Source: Blastococcus sp. TF02A-35
GTDB taxonomy: Bacteria; Actinomycetota; Actinomycetes; Mycobacteriales; Geodermatophilaceae
DNA length: 64,000 nt
Direction of reading: 5' to 3'
NCBI RefSeq assembly: GCF_004571075.1
Contig: NZ_SPQP01000004.1
Span: 95,610 to 159,609, forward strand
Position 1 is the stretch's first letter; each line of letters opens with the position of its first letter. The notes beneath the pieces are model-generated. The model was not told the DNA's origin. It made no database searches and saw nothing but the letters and a program-made list of their open reading frames with translations. A program made the translations under genes and the position numbers. This document shows positions 34,567-43,883 of the stretch, piece after piece.

Positions 34567-37278
34567 CTAGACCGGCGAGCGCATCCGGCGCGGGCCGGGG
34601 TCGACCCGGGCGGTGGGCGGGCCGACCAGCGCGGTGCCCCCGGCGACCACCAGCGACCGGCCGCCGTGCCACGGGTTCGGCGGCCCGACGATCACCGGCT
34701 CCAGGGTCAGCCGCAGCACCTCGGGCAGGTCGTCGGCCAGCCGGGCCACCCGCAGCAGCAGGTCCTCGAGCGCGTCGGTGTCGACCGGCTCCGAGCCGCG
34801 CCAGCCGTCGAGCAGCGGCCAGGCCCGGGGGGCGCGCACCAGCTCGGCGGCGTCCAGGTCGGTCAGCGGCAGCGTCCGGAAGGCGCGGTCGCCGAGCAGG
34901 TCGGTGGCCACTCCCCCGACGCCGAAGCTGACCAGCGCACCGAACGACGGGTCGTCGACGATCTCCACGACGGTCGCCACCCCGGGTGCGGCCATCTCCT
35001 GCACGATCACCGGGTCGCCGGAGGGGATCGCCGCGAACGCCTGGCGCACCGCCTCGGCGTCCACCAGGTCCAGCCGCACGCCCCCGAGGTCGGAGCGGTG
35101 CCGCAGCCACGGCGCGGTGGACTTGAGGACCACCGGGTAGCCGATCTCCTCGGCGGCGGCCACGGCCGCCTCCGCGTCGGTGACCGTGCGGGTGCCCAGC
35201 AGCGGCACGCCGTAGGCGCCCAGCAGGGCCAGCAGCTCGTCGTCGCGGAGCTCCCGCCCGGCGGGCTCCTCGGCCAGGACACGGCGCACGAGCTGCTGCG
35301 CCGCCGGCTCGTCGACGTCGGGCAGCTCGGGCAGGTCACCGACCGGGCGCCGGCGCCACTCCGCGTACTCCACGGCCTTGGCCAGCGAGATCACCGCCCG
35401 CTCCGGTGTGGAGTACGACGGCACCGAGCCCCGGGCGGCCACGCCCTGCTCGTCCAGGACGGCGAGCTCCTCGGGGACGCCCTCGGTGGAGAGGAAGCTG
35501 GCGACCACCGGCTTGGCCGAGCTCCTGGCCACGTCGCGCAGGGCGGGGCCGAACTCCGCCGAGCCGGCCATGAGCGGCGGCAGGAAGACCGCCACGACGG
35601 CGTCGACGCCGTCGTCGTCCACGGCCTGCTGGAGCGCGGCCCGGAAGTCCTCCGGCGTGCCGGTGACCCCGATGTCCACCGGCTCCTCGCAGGCGAGCTC
35701 CAGCCCCTCCTCCAGGACGGCGTCGGCCACCAGCCAGCCGATGGCCGTGGAGTTGCCCACGACCGCCACGCGTCGCCCCTCCGGCAGCGGCTGGTAGGCC
35801 AGCAGCGTGCCGACGTCGAACATCTGGGCGACGGTCTCCACACGGATGACGCCGGCCGAGGCGAACAGCGCCGCCACCGACTGCTCCGGCACCGCCACCG
35901 ACGTGCCGGCGAGCCCCCGGGTCACCTGCACGTGCCGGCCGCTCTTCACCGCCACGACGGGCTTGGTGCGGCCCACGGTGCGGGCCAGCCGGGCGAACTT
36001 GCGCGGGTTGCCGAAGCTCTCCAGGTGCAGCAGGACCACCTCGGTCCCCGGGTCGGTGGCCCAGTACTGCAGCATGTCGTTGCCGGACACGTCGGCCCGG
36101 TTGCCGGCCGACACGAAGGTGGACAGCCCCAGGTTGCGGCTCCGGGCCCGCTCCAGCAGGGCCACGCCCAGGGACCCCGACTGGGCGAAGAACCCGACGC
36201 GGCCGCGCGCGGGCACCATGGGCGCGAGGCTGGCGTTCAGCCGGACCTCGCGGTCGGTGTTGACCACGCCCAGGCAGTTCGGCCCCACGACCCGCATGCC
36301 CGAGGCGCGGGCGGCGGCGACCAGCTCCCGCTCGCGGGCGCGGCCCTCGGGCCCGGCCTCGCCGAAGCCGCCGGAGACCACGACGAGCCCGCGGACGCGC
36401 TTGCGCCGGCAGGCCTCCACGACCCCGGCCACCTCGTCGGCGGGCACGGCCAGGACCGCGAGGTCCAGGTCGTCGGGGATCGACTCGATGTCGGCGTAGG
36501 CGGGCACCCCGCGGACGTGCCGGGCGGTCGGGTTCACCGGGTAGACCGGGCCGGCGAAGCCGTAGTCGAGCAGGTGGCGCAGCAGCGCGTTGCCGATCTT
36601 CCCCTCGTCGTTGCTCGCGCCGACGACGGCGACCGACGACGGCGTGAGCAGCCGGGCGATCGACCGGGACTCGCTGCGCTGCTCCCGCTCGTAGGCGACG
36701 GCGAGGGCGTCCTCGGTCTGCTCGATGGGGAAGGTCAGGTGGACGACGCCGTCCTCGTAGGACCGCTCGGCGTCGTACCCGGCGTCGCGGAAGACCCGGA
36801 CCATCTTGCTGTTCTGGGCCAGCACCTCGGCCACGAAGCGGCGGATGCCCCGCTCGCGACCGGCCGCGGCCAGGTGCTCGAGCAGCACCGAGCCCAGCCC
36901 CCGGCCCTGGTGGGCGTCCTCGACGAGGAAGGCGACCTCGGCGTCGTCGGTGCCGGGGTAGCGGTCGTAGCGGCCCACGGCGATGACCTGCTCGCCGAGC
37001 AGGATCACGAACGCCACCCGCTTGTCGTGGTCGACGTGGGTGAACCGGTGCAGGTCCTTGTCCGAGAGCCGCTTCATCGGCCCGAAGAACCGGTAGTAGC
37101 GGGTCTGGTCGCTGCTGCGCTCCATCAGCCCGGTGAGCCCCTCGGCGTCGTCCGGGCAGATCGGGCGCAGGTGCACGGTGCCGCCGTCGGCGGCGACGAT
37201 GTCGGCCTCCCAGCCGGGCGGCGGGGTGGGGACGCCGTCGTCGTCGGTGGTGCCGGGGGTGGTGGTCTGCTCAGTCAC
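34567..37278 (-). CDS. Protein lysine acetyltransferase, GNAT fused to NDP-forming acyl-CoA synthetase-like domains
   Basis: A 903-residue fusion. Residues about 20-195 are a GNAT acetyltransferase (acetyl-CoA loop HQGRGLGSVLLEHL). About 210-340 is a CoA-binding Rossmann domain (SVAVVGASNDEGKIGNALLR). About 350-510 is a succinyl-CoA-ligase-like domain (VGFFAQSGSLGVALLERARS). About 690-903 is an ATP-grasp-like domain. This GNAT-first order is the one reported for Streptomyces Pat-type enzymes, which acetylate acyl-CoA synthetases and so switch them off. GTG 37278 overlaps the acuC stop by 8 bases. Coupling to a deacetylase supports the acylation-control role. Confidence 0.9.
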   Translation of the reverse strand: MTEQTTTPGTTDDDGVPTPPPGWEADIVAADGGTVHLRPICPDDAEGLTGLMERSSDQTRYYRFFGPMKRLSDKDLHRFTHVDHDKRVAFVILLGEQVIAVGRYDRYPGTDDAEVAFLVEDAHQGRGLGSVLLEHLAAAGRERGIRRFVAEVLAQNSKMVRVFRDAGYDAERSYEDGVVHLTFPIEQTEDALAVAYEREQRSESRSIARLLTPSSVAVVGASNDEGKIGNALLRHLLDYGFAGPVYPVNPTARHVRGVPAYADIESIPDDLDLAVLAVPADEVAGVVEACRRKRVRGLVVVSGGFGEAGPEGRARERELVAAARASGMRVVGPNCLGVVNTDREVRLNASLAPMVPARGRVGFFAQSGSLGVALLERARSRNLGLSTFVSAGNRADVSGNDMLQYWATDPGTEVVLLHLESFGNPRKFARLARTVGRTKPVVAVKSGRHVQVTRGLAGTSVAVPEQSVAALFASAGVIRVETVAQMFDVGTLLAYQPLPEGRRVAVVGNSTAIGWLVADAVLEEGLELACEEPVDIGVTGTPEDFRAALQQAVDDDGVDAVVAVFLPPLMAGSAEFGPALRDVARSSAKPVVASFLSTEGVPEELAVLDEQGVAARGSVPSYSTPERAVISLAKAVEYAEWRRRPVGDLPELPDVDEPAAQQLVRRVLAEEPAGRELRDDELLALLGAYGVPLLGTRTVTDAEAAVAAAEEIGYPVVLKSTAPWLRHRSDLGGVRLDLVDAEAVRQAFAAIPSGDPVIVQEMAAPGVATVVEIVDDPSFGALVSFGVGGVATDLLGDRAFRTLPLTDLDAAELVRAPRAWPLLDGWRGSEPVDTDALEDLLLRVARLADDLPEVLRLTLEPVIVGPPNPWHGGRSLVVAGGTALVGPPTARVDPGPRRMRSPV

Positions 37279-38452
37279 GGGGGTCGTCCGGGTCCAGGCC
37301 GAAGTAGGGGAAGGCGGCGCGGCGGGTGCGCATGATCGCCCGGTCCACGCGGGACTCGGTGAAGGTGTCCCAGCGCGAGAAGCCGGTGTACCCGCCCTCG
37401 GTCATGTGCGTGGGCGGCCGCGCCCGCAGCCCGCGGCGCACGACGTCCTCCCGCCACGACTCCGGGATCTCCGTCGCCGGGCTGAGCGGGGAGCCGCTGA
37501 CCTCGGCGAGCAGGTGGGTCCAGGCGCGGGGGACGCAGCGCACCAGGCCGTAGCCGCCGCCGCCGAGGGCGACCCAGCGGCCGTCGCACAGCTGGTGGGC
37601 CAGCTCGTGCATCGCCTTGTAGCTGGCGCGCTGGCCGTCGACGGTGAGCGCGAGGTCGGCGAGCGGGTCCTCGTGGTGGGCGTCGCAGCCGCACTGGGTG
37701 ACGATGATCTGCGGCTCGAACGCCTTGAGCACGCTGGGCACCACGGCGGTGAAGGCGCGCAGCCAGGCGGAGTCGTCGGTCCCGTTGGGCAGCGCCAGGT
37801 TGACCGCGCTGCCGAGGGCCTTGTCCGGGTCGCCGGTCTCCTCGGGGTAGCCGGTGCCGGGGAACAGGGTGAGCGGCGTCTGGTGGATGCTCACGGTGAG
37901 CACCCGCGGGTCCTCGTAGAAGGCGGCCTGGACGCCGTCGCCGTGGTGCACGTCGAGGTCCACGTAGGCGATCCGCTCGTACCCCTGGCCCAGCAGCCAG
38001 GCGATGGCGACGGCGGCGTCGTTGAAGACGCAGAAGCCCGACGCGCTCCCCCGCATCGCGTGGTGCAGGCCGCCGGAGATGTTGACCGCGTGCTGCGCGG
38101 CCCCGCTGTGCACCTGCTGCGCGGCGAGCACGCTGCCACCGGTGATCAGGGCGGCGGAGTCGTACATGCCCTCGAAGATCGGGTTGTCGGAGGTGCCGAG
38201 CCCGTGCCCTACCCCCGGGTCGCCCGGCGCCCGGCGCACGGCCTCCAGGTAGGCCGGGTCGTGCACGAGCGTGAGGAGCTCGGTGTCGGCCGGCGTGGGG
38301 GCCACCACGCGCAGGCGGTCGGTGGACAGGACGCCGAGGCTGTCGGCCAGCCGCATGGTGAGGTCCAGCCGCACCGGGTGCAGCGGGTGGTCACCACCCA
38401 TGGTGTAGCCCAGCAGCGCGTCGTCCCAGACGACGGTGATCGAGTCGCTCAC
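37271..38452 (-). CDS. acuC: Acetoin utilisation protein AcuC, class I/II-type lysine deacetylase
   Basis: A 393-residue zinc-dependent deacetylase of the HDAC fold. DNPIFEGMYDSAALITGGSV, GGLHHAMRGSASGFCVFND (active-site His pair), YVDLDVHHGDGVQAAFYED (zinc-binding Asp/His), TQCGCDAHHEDPLADL and LGGGGYGLVRCVPRAW are the signature segments. AcuC removes acetyl groups from acetyl-CoA synthetase in Bacillus. The following, overlapping gene is a protein acetyltransferase, so both halves of the switch are co-expressed. GTG 38452 has GGGGAGGGGG upstream. Confidence 0.94.
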   Translation of the reverse strand: MSDSITVVWDDALLGYTMGGDHPLHPVRLDLTMRLADSLGVLSTDRLRVVAPTPADTELLTLVHDPAYLEAVRRAPGDPGVGHGLGTSDNPIFEGMYDSAALITGGSVLAAQQVHSGAAQHAVNISGGLHHAMRGSASGFCVFNDAAVAIAWLLGQGYERIAYVDLDVHHGDGVQAAFYEDPRVLTVSIHQTPLTLFPGTGYPEETGDPDKALGSAVNLALPNGTDDSAWLRAFTAVVPSVLKAFEPQIIVTQCGCDAHHEDPLADLALTVDGQRASYKAMHELAHQLCDGRWVALGGGGYGLVRCVPRAWTHLLAEVSGSPLSPATEIPESWREDVVRRGLRARPPTHMTEGGYTGFSRWDTFTESRVDRAIMRTRRAAFPYFGLDPDDPRD

Positions 38453-38599
38453 GGGCCCCCTCCCCTGCCGGCGCCCCGGGCGCGCCCGCTCGGGCCGGAC
38501 GCTACCGGTTCGCCGTCCCCGCCGTGGGCTGCCGCCGGGCCCTCCGCGCTGGTCACCGAGACCACTCCCGGGAGGGGCGGCCAGGGGCCTTCGGCCCCG

Positions 38600-38624
38600 T
38601 AGACTGTCCGCTGACACGGAGGAG
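38600..38624 (+). promoter_or_regulatory. ideR -10 element and ribosome site
   Basis: TAGACT (38600-38605) is a good -10, preceded by a small GGGGCC-TTC-GGCCCC palindrome (38584-38598) where the spacer would be. GGAGGAG (38618-38624) is a strong ribosome site seven bases before GTG 38630 and decides that start. Confidence 0.6.
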
Positions 38625-38629
38625 TGCTT

Positions 38630-39355
38630 GTGAACGACCTCATCGACACCACGGAGATGTACCTCCGGACCATCTTCGAGCTGGAGGAGGAGGGGATCAC
38701 CCCGCTCCGCGCGCGCATCGCCGAGCGCCTCCACCAGAGCGGCCCGACGGTCAGCCAGACCGTGGCCCGCATGGAGCGCGACGGGCTGCTCACCGTGGAG
38801 GGCGACCGCCACCTGCAGCTCTCCGAGGAGGGCCGCCAGCTGGCCACCGCCGTCATGCGCAAGCACCGGCTGGCCGAGTGCCTGCTCGTGGACGTGATCG
38901 GCCTGGACTACGCCGACGTCCACGAGGAGGCCTGCCGCTGGGAGCACGTGATGAGCGAGGCCGTGGAGCGCCGGCTGCTCTCGCTGCTGGGCAACCCCAC
39001 GGTGTCGCCGTTCGGCAACCCGATCCCCGGCCTGGACGCCCTGCGCGGCGAGGAGCCGCTGGGCGGCGAGACCTCGGCCGTCCTGGACTCGCTGACCCTG
39101 CTGTCGACCACGGCCAGCGCCGAGGGACGGCCGGTGGTGGTCCGCCGGATCAGCGAGCAGCTGCAGGAGAACGCGGAGCTGCTCCGCGCCCTGGCCGACC
39201 ACGGGGTGCGCCCCGGGGTCACCATGACCGCCCAGCTGGTGGAGGGGTCGGTCAGCCTCGACGGCTACGTGCTGCCGGTCGGCATCGCCCAGCACATGTT
39301 CGTGAGCGCCGTCGACGAGGAGCTCACCCCGCTGGAGGCGGCTCCCCTGCTCTGA
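38630..39355 (+). CDS. ideR: Iron-dependent DtxR-family repressor
   Basis: A 241-residue metal-dependent repressor. With GTG 38630 as residue 1 the metal ligands fall exactly at IdeR/DtxR numbers: Met10, His79, Glu83, His98, Cys102, Glu105, His106. This also confirms the start. The winged helix is ITPLRARIAERLHQSGPTVS; the dimer domain contains EEACRWEHVMSEAVERRL, and a C-terminal SH3-like domain follows. With Fe(II) bound it would repress siderophore and uptake genes and activate iron storage. Its position near sigB agrees with Rv2711. Confidence 0.95.
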   Translation: MNDLIDTTEMYLRTIFELEEEGITPLRARIAERLHQSGPTVSQTVARMERDGLLTVEGDRHLQLSEEGRQLATAVMRKHRLAECLLVDVIGLDYADVHEEACRWEHVMSEAVERRLLSLLGNPTVSPFGNPIPGLDALRGEEPLGGETSAVLDSLTLLSTTASAEGRPVVVRRISEQLQENAELLRALADHGVRPGVTMTAQLVEGSVSLDGYVLPVGIAQHMFVSAVDEELTPLEAAPLL

Positions 39356-39448
39356 CCGCGGCGGGCGCGGGCGGGCACCCGGGCGGCGCCGGGGGGACCC
39401 GGCTCTTACGGTGGGCGCGTCCCTGCTCCACGGTGAGAGAAGGCCCTG

Positions 39449-41524
39449 GTGACCTCGTCCGCGTCCCCGTCCGCCGACCCGGCCCCCGAGCCGGCGCCCA
39501 GCCCTTTCCACCGGCTGGCCGACTTCGTCGCGATCCCGCGGATCGGCTCGCTGGCGCTCTCGCCCGACGGCCGGCTGGCCGTCTCGCTGGTCACGCTCGA
39601 CCGCGAGGGCAAGAAGTGGCAGTCCGCGCTCTGGGAGCTGGACCCGGAGGGTCGCCGGCCGGCCCGCAGGCTGACCCGGAGCGCGCCCGGCGAGTCGTCC
39701 CCCACCTGGGCGCCCGACGGCTCCCTGCTCTTCACCTCCGCCCGGCCGGACCCCGGCGCGCCGGCATCCGACGAGCCCAGGCCCGCCCTGTGGCGGCTGC
39801 CGGCCGAGGGCGGTGAGGCCCGGCCGGTGGTGGCCCGGCCGGGCGGCATCGGCGCCTTCGCGGTCGCCGCCGACAGCGGTGACGTGGTGGTCGTCTCCTC
39901 GACCCTGGCCGGTGGCGCAGAGCCCGAGGCGGACGAGGAGCGGCGCAAGGCCCGGGCCGACGCCGGGGTGACGGCGATCCTGCACGAGGCCTACCCGGTG
40001 CGGTACTGGGACCACGACCTCGGACCGGCGGCGCCGCACGTGTTCTGGGCCGGCCGGCTGCCCGCCGACGAGGACCCCACCGGCCCCGCGGCCGTCGCGC
40101 TGCGGGACCTCACGCCCGACGCCCTGCCCCCGAACGGGGCCGGCGAGGAGGTCACGCTCTCCCCCGACGGCAGCCTGCTCGCCCGTGCCGACGACGTGCC
40201 CGACGGGCCGGCCGGCCGGCGCACCCGGCTGGTGGTCACCGACACCGCCTCCGGCGAGACCCGGGTGCTGGTGGACGACCCGCTGGCCGACGTCTACGGG
40301 GCCGCGTTCTCCCCCGACGGCAGCCGGCTGGTGTGCGTGCGCGAGTCGATGTCCACCTACGCCGACCCGCCGGACTACACGCTGCTGCTGGTGGACGTCG
40401 CCGACGGCTCCGCCCGCGAGCTCACGCCGGGCTTCGACCGGTGGCCCAGCGCTCCGCAGTTCGCCGCCGACGGCGCGGCGGTCTACTTCCTGGCCGACGA
40501 CCAGGGCCGCCACGCCGTCTTCCGGGTGCCGGTCGACGGTGGTGAGCCGCTCCGGCTGACCGGGGACGGCGCCTACAGCCACCTGCAGGTCGCGCGCGAC
40601 GGCGGTGCGCTGTTCGCCCTCCGGTCGGCCTACGACTCCCCGCCCGTCCCGGTCCGGCTCGACCCGGCGACGCCGATGCAGGACCCCGCCCCCATCCCCA
40701 GCCCCGCCTCCGTGGGGACGCTGCCCGGCACGCTGCACGAGCTCAGGACCACGGCCGCCGACGGGGCCGAGGTGCAGTCCTGGCTGGTGCTGCCCGAGGG
40801 AGCCTCCGCCGACGCGCCGGCCCCGCTGGTGCTGTGGGTGCACGGCGGCCCGCTGATGAGCTGGAACTCCTGGTCCTGGCGCTGGTGCCCCTGGGTCCTC
40901 GCTGCGCGGGGCTATGCGGTGCTGCTGCCCAACCCGGCGCTCTCGCAGGGCTTCGGGCTGGACTTCGTCCGCCGCGGCTGGGGCGAGTGGGGCGAGGCGC
41001 CCTACACCGACCTCATGGCGGCGGTGGACGCCGCCGAGCAGCGCCCGGACGTCGACGAGACCCGCACCGCGGCCATGGGCGGCTCCTTCGGCGGCTACAT
41101 GGCCAACTGGATCGCCACGCAGACCGACCGTTTCAAGGCGATCGTCACCCACGCCAGCCTGTGGAACCTCGAGGGCTTCCTCGGCACCACCGACGCGGCC
41201 TACTACTGGGAGAAGGAGTGGGGCGACCCGCTCACCGACCCCAAGCGGTACGAGCAGAACTCGCCGCACCGGTTCGCCGACGCGATCCGCACACCGATGC
41301 TGGTGATCCACGGCGACAAGGACTACCGCGTGCCGATCGGCGAGGGGCTGGCCCTCTGGTACGCGCTGCAGAAGCGCGGGATCCCCTCGAAGTTCCTCTA
41401 CTTCCCGGACGAGAACCACTGGGTCCTGACGCCCGGCAACAGCCGCATCTGGTACGAGGCGGTGCTCGCCTTCCTCGCCGAGCACGTCCTCGGCGAGGAG
41501 TGGCGGCGGCCCGAGCTGCTCTGA
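39449..41524 (+). CDS. S9-family prolyl oligopeptidase-type peptidase
   Basis: A 691-residue serine peptidase. An N-terminal WD40-like beta-propeller (repeats such as SLALSPDGRLAVSLVTLD, TLSPDGSLLARADDV and AFSPDGSRLVCVRE) covers about residues 20-410. The alpha/beta-hydrolase domain carries the catalytic Ser in MGGSFGGYMANW, Asp in IHGDKDYRVPIGEG and His in DENHWVLTP, typical of dipeptidyl-peptidase/acylaminoacyl-peptidase relatives. No signal peptide is seen, so it is cytoplasmic and trims small peptides. The GTG at 39449 has GAGAGAAGG upstream. Confidence 0.94.
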   Translation: MTSSASPSADPAPEPAPSPFHRLADFVAIPRIGSLALSPDGRLAVSLVTLDREGKKWQSALWELDPEGRRPARRLTRSAPGESSPTWAPDGSLLFTSARPDPGAPASDEPRPALWRLPAEGGEARPVVARPGGIGAFAVAADSGDVVVVSSTLAGGAEPEADEERRKARADAGVTAILHEAYPVRYWDHDLGPAAPHVFWAGRLPADEDPTGPAAVALRDLTPDALPPNGAGEEVTLSPDGSLLARADDVPDGPAGRRTRLVVTDTASGETRVLVDDPLADVYGAAFSPDGSRLVCVRESMSTYADPPDYTLLLVDVADGSARELTPGFDRWPSAPQFAADGAAVYFLADDQGRHAVFRVPVDGGEPLRLTGDGAYSHLQVARDGGALFALRSAYDSPPVPVRLDPATPMQDPAPIPSPASVGTLPGTLHELRTTAADGAEVQSWLVLPEGASADAPAPLVLWVHGGPLMSWNSWSWRWCPWVLAARGYAVLLPNPALSQGFGLDFVRRGWGEWGEAPYTDLMAAVDAAEQRPDVDETRTAAMGGSFGGYMANWIATQTDRFKAIVTHASLWNLEGFLGTTDAAYYWEKEWGDPLTDPKRYEQNSPHRFADAIRTPMLVIHGDKDYRVPIGEGLALWYALQKRGIPSKFLYFPDENHWVLTPGNSRIWYEAVLAFLAEHVLGEEWRRPELL

Positions 41525-41538
41525 GGCCGGCGCGCCCG

Positions 41539-42621
41539 TCACCCCCGGCCCACGGCCTGCTCGACCAGCTCGCGCAGGTCGCCGGGGGTGAGGCAGGCGT
41601 CCAGGCCCTGCCGCAGCAGGCGGGCCAGGACGTGGCCGGGGTCGCTGTCCAGCGCCCGCCCCAGCGCCACGTTGGCCATGGCGCCGTCCCCGCGCAGCCA
41701 CACGCTGACGGCCAGCAGGGTCGCCGGCGCCGCGTCCAGCGGGGGCGACCCGCGACGGGTGCACTCGGTCCAGAGCGTCTCGGCGGCGGCCGCGTCGTCA
41801 CCCAGGGCCAGGGCGAGCGCCCGGTCCCGCACCCGTGCGTCCCGCAGCGCCCAGAGCACCATCGCCGTCTCCTCGTCGGTGAGCGGGCCGGCCGGCGACG
41901 GCGCCCCGGGTCCGCAGCGCGCCACCGCCGCGAGGACCGCCGTCCACGACTCCTCCAGCAGCGCCGCCCAGCCGGAGCCCCGGGCCCGGGCCGCCCGACG
42001 CGACGCCACCCGGGAGCAGGCCGCCCGCACGCCCTCGCGCGCACCGGGCGGCGGGTCGAGCCGCGCCGCCAGCGCGGCGCGGTCGGGGGCGAGCACCTGG
42101 CCCGTGCTGACCGCCGCGGCGGCCAGCGGGCTGACCCCGCCGGGCACCGGCGTGCCCGCCCCGGGGAGGCAGCAGGGGTACGGGCAGTCGTAGGACCACC
42201 ACCGCCCGCCACGCACGAGCAGGACGTCCCGGACGGCGACCCCGGCGGCGGCCAGCGTTCCGACCAGGGCGTGCACCACCGACCGGTGCGGTAGCGCGGC
42301 GCCGGCCAGGGGCTCCTCTTCCCAGGGCTCGAGGACATCGGGCTCCTCGGAGACCACGACCACGAGCGCGGCGTCGGGCCGGTCGGTCCGCAGGCTCCTC
42401 GTCAGCACCGCGGCCGCAGCCGCGGCGTCGTGCGCGGCGGGCAGGTCCGCGCGCACGGTCAGCCCCACCCGGCCCCCGGACGGGCCGCCGAGGCCGATGA
42501 GGACCACGGACTCCTGCGGGTGGAAGCCCAGCAGGTGCGGGAGCGCCGCCGCCACCTCGCCGGGGTCGGAGATCCGGACCTCGGGTCGGTCCGGGGCGGG
42601 GTGGGCGGTCGAGGTGTCCAT
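41539..42621 (-). CDS. DUF4192 family protein
   Basis: A 360-residue actinobacterial protein. VRISDPGEVAAALPHLLGFH followed by PQESVVLIGL is the DUF4192 opening; the middle has a cysteine cluster YDCPYPCCLPGAGTPV, and the end repeats short helices (TLLAVSVWLRGDGAMANVAL) like a TPR array. Function unknown. ATG 42621 lies six bases behind CAGGGT (42633-42628, minus strand), indicating a leaderless start. It converges with the S9 peptidase gene with 14 bases between stops. Confidence 0.88.
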   Translation of the reverse strand: MDTSTAHPAPDRPEVRISDPGEVAAALPHLLGFHPQESVVLIGLGGPSGGRVGLTVRADLPAAHDAAAAAAVLTRSLRTDRPDAALVVVVSEEPDVLEPWEEEPLAGAALPHRSVVHALVGTLAAAGVAVRDVLLVRGGRWWSYDCPYPCCLPGAGTPVPGGVSPLAAAAVSTGQVLAPDRAALAARLDPPPGAREGVRAACSRVASRRAARARGSGWAALLEESWTAVLAAVARCGPGAPSPAGPLTDEETAMVLWALRDARVRDRALALALGDDAAAAETLWTECTRRGSPPLDAAPATLLAVSVWLRGDGAMANVALGRALDSDPGHVLARLLRQGLDACLTPGDLRELVEQAVGRG

Positions 42622-42704
42622 GCCCCGACCCTGGTCACGCCGCCGGGGGCTGACCAGGGTCGGCCGCGGCCTGTGGACGGCCCCGGCGGGTGTGGACGCG
42701 CGGG

Positions 42705-43466
42705 TCAGCCGAGCGCGTCGGCCTGCGTCTCGTAGGCCTGCGCGAGGAGGTCGGCGAAAGCGGCCGCGTCCAGCTCGGCGCCGGCGGTGGGGTCGGCCAC
42801 GACCGTGAGCAGCAGGAGCAGCCGGTCGCCGTCCTCCACCGCGCCGACCAGCGTGGGCACCGAGATCTGCGTGCCGTCCGGTGCGGTGACCGCCGTCGTG
42901 TACCGGAGCAGCGCCGAGCCGTCGCCGAGGTCGTCGACGGGCAGGTTCTCGAAGGTGATCGTCGCCTGCCCGATGTCGGGCAGCTCCACCTGAGCCTGCG
43001 GGCACCGCTCGCCGGCCTGGGAGAGCTGGCCGACGGCGTCCTCCAGCGGGCCGCCGCGGACCAGCATCTCCACCGTCGCCGTGCCGCCCAGGCTGGCGCT
43101 CTGCGCCGCCACGTCCTCGAAGTCGTCGAGGTCCGGCTGCGTGCCCTCGACCGCGACCCGGCAGCTCTCCGGCTGGATCTCCACGCCCTCGGTGAGGGCC
43201 GAGATGCCGGCGCCCTGGCGCAGCTGCTCCGGGGAGATGGCGACGACGGACGCCTCGGCGCCGAACGCCTCGGCGGGGAGCAGCCCGGAGGCGAGGTCGG
43301 AGGCGGCCTCCGTCTCCTCCGCCGAGGAGGACGCGGACGTGCTCGACGCCGACTCCTCGGAGCCGCCGTCCCCGCTGCACCCGGCGAGCACGACGGCCGA
43401 GACGAGGCCGGCGGCGAGCGCGCCGGGGAGACGGAGCCGGCCGCGGACGTGGAGAGCAGTCGCCAT
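42705..43466 (-). CDS. Lipoprotein with PknH-sensor-like domain
   Basis: A 253-residue predicted lipoprotein. The signal ends in the lipobox LAGC (about Cys30), followed by a Ser/Glu-rich linker. The folded part has two cysteines (ESCRVAVEG and GERCPQAQVEL) that may form a disulfide, as in the extracellular PknH-like sensor domain. It probably sits on the outer face of the membrane. No signalling partner is encoded beside it. ATG 43466 is seven bases behind TAGCGT. Confidence 0.75.
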   Translation of the reverse strand: MATALHVRGRLRLPGALAAGLVSAVVLAGCSGDGGSEESASSTSASSSAEETEAASDLASGLLPAEAFGAEASVVAISPEQLRQGAGISALTEGVEIQPESCRVAVEGTQPDLDDFEDVAAQSASLGGTATVEMLVRGGPLEDAVGQLSQAGERCPQAQVELPDIGQATITFENLPVDDLGDGSALLRYTTAVTAPDGTQISVPTLVGAVEDGDRLLLLLTVVADPTAGAELDAAAFADLLAQAYETQADALG

Positions 43467-43506
43467 GGGGAGAACGCTAGCCGCTCCGCCGTCGATCGGC
43501 GCCCGC

Positions 43507-43800
43507 TCAGGCCTCGTGCTGCACCGCGCTGCGGGCGGCCAGGATCGGCCGGACGTGCTCGGCGATGACCGCCTGGTGCACCGGGTCCTTCGCGTAGCGG
43601 CGGAACGCCTCGGCGTCGGGGAACTCGGCGATCAGCACCGTGTCCGCGTTGCCCTCGGTCAGGCCGGCGTCGTCCGCGACGACGAGCGACGTCATCCCCC
43701 CGACGGTCTCGCGCAGGCCGCGGAGAGCGGCGACGGTCGCCGCCCGCCGCTCGGCGTCGGCGTCCGGGGACCAGGTGAAGACCACGACGTGACGGATCAT
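43507..43800 (-). CDS. Dabb-family stress-responsive alpha-beta barrel protein
   Basis: A 97-residue protein. MIRHVVVFTWSPDADAERR, DTVLIAEFPDAEAFRRYAKD and PVHQAVIAEHVRPIL are the Dabb pattern, a dimeric ferredoxin-like fold. Members range from stress proteins to small decarboxylase or cyclase-like enzymes; the ligand is unknown. ATG 43800 follows AAGGTGG. It is divergent from the glycosyltransferase operon. Confidence 0.88.
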   Translation of the reverse strand: MIRHVVVFTWSPDADAERRAATVAALRGLRETVGGMTSLVVADDAGLTEGNADTVLIAEFPDAEAFRRYAKDPVHQAVIAEHVRPILAARSAVQHEA

Positions 43801-43883
43801 GCCCGCCACCTTGCCAGCCCCGACCGGGTGGCACCGCCCGGCTGGCGTCGGGCGCACGGGCGCGGCTGGTTAGAGTCCGCCTC

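Noticed and set aside
37271..41764. Minus-strand frame of about 1500 codons ending as acuC
   Set aside because: Only the part from GTG 38452 matches AcuC; upstream sequence is antisense to ideR and the S9 peptidase, which are well supported.
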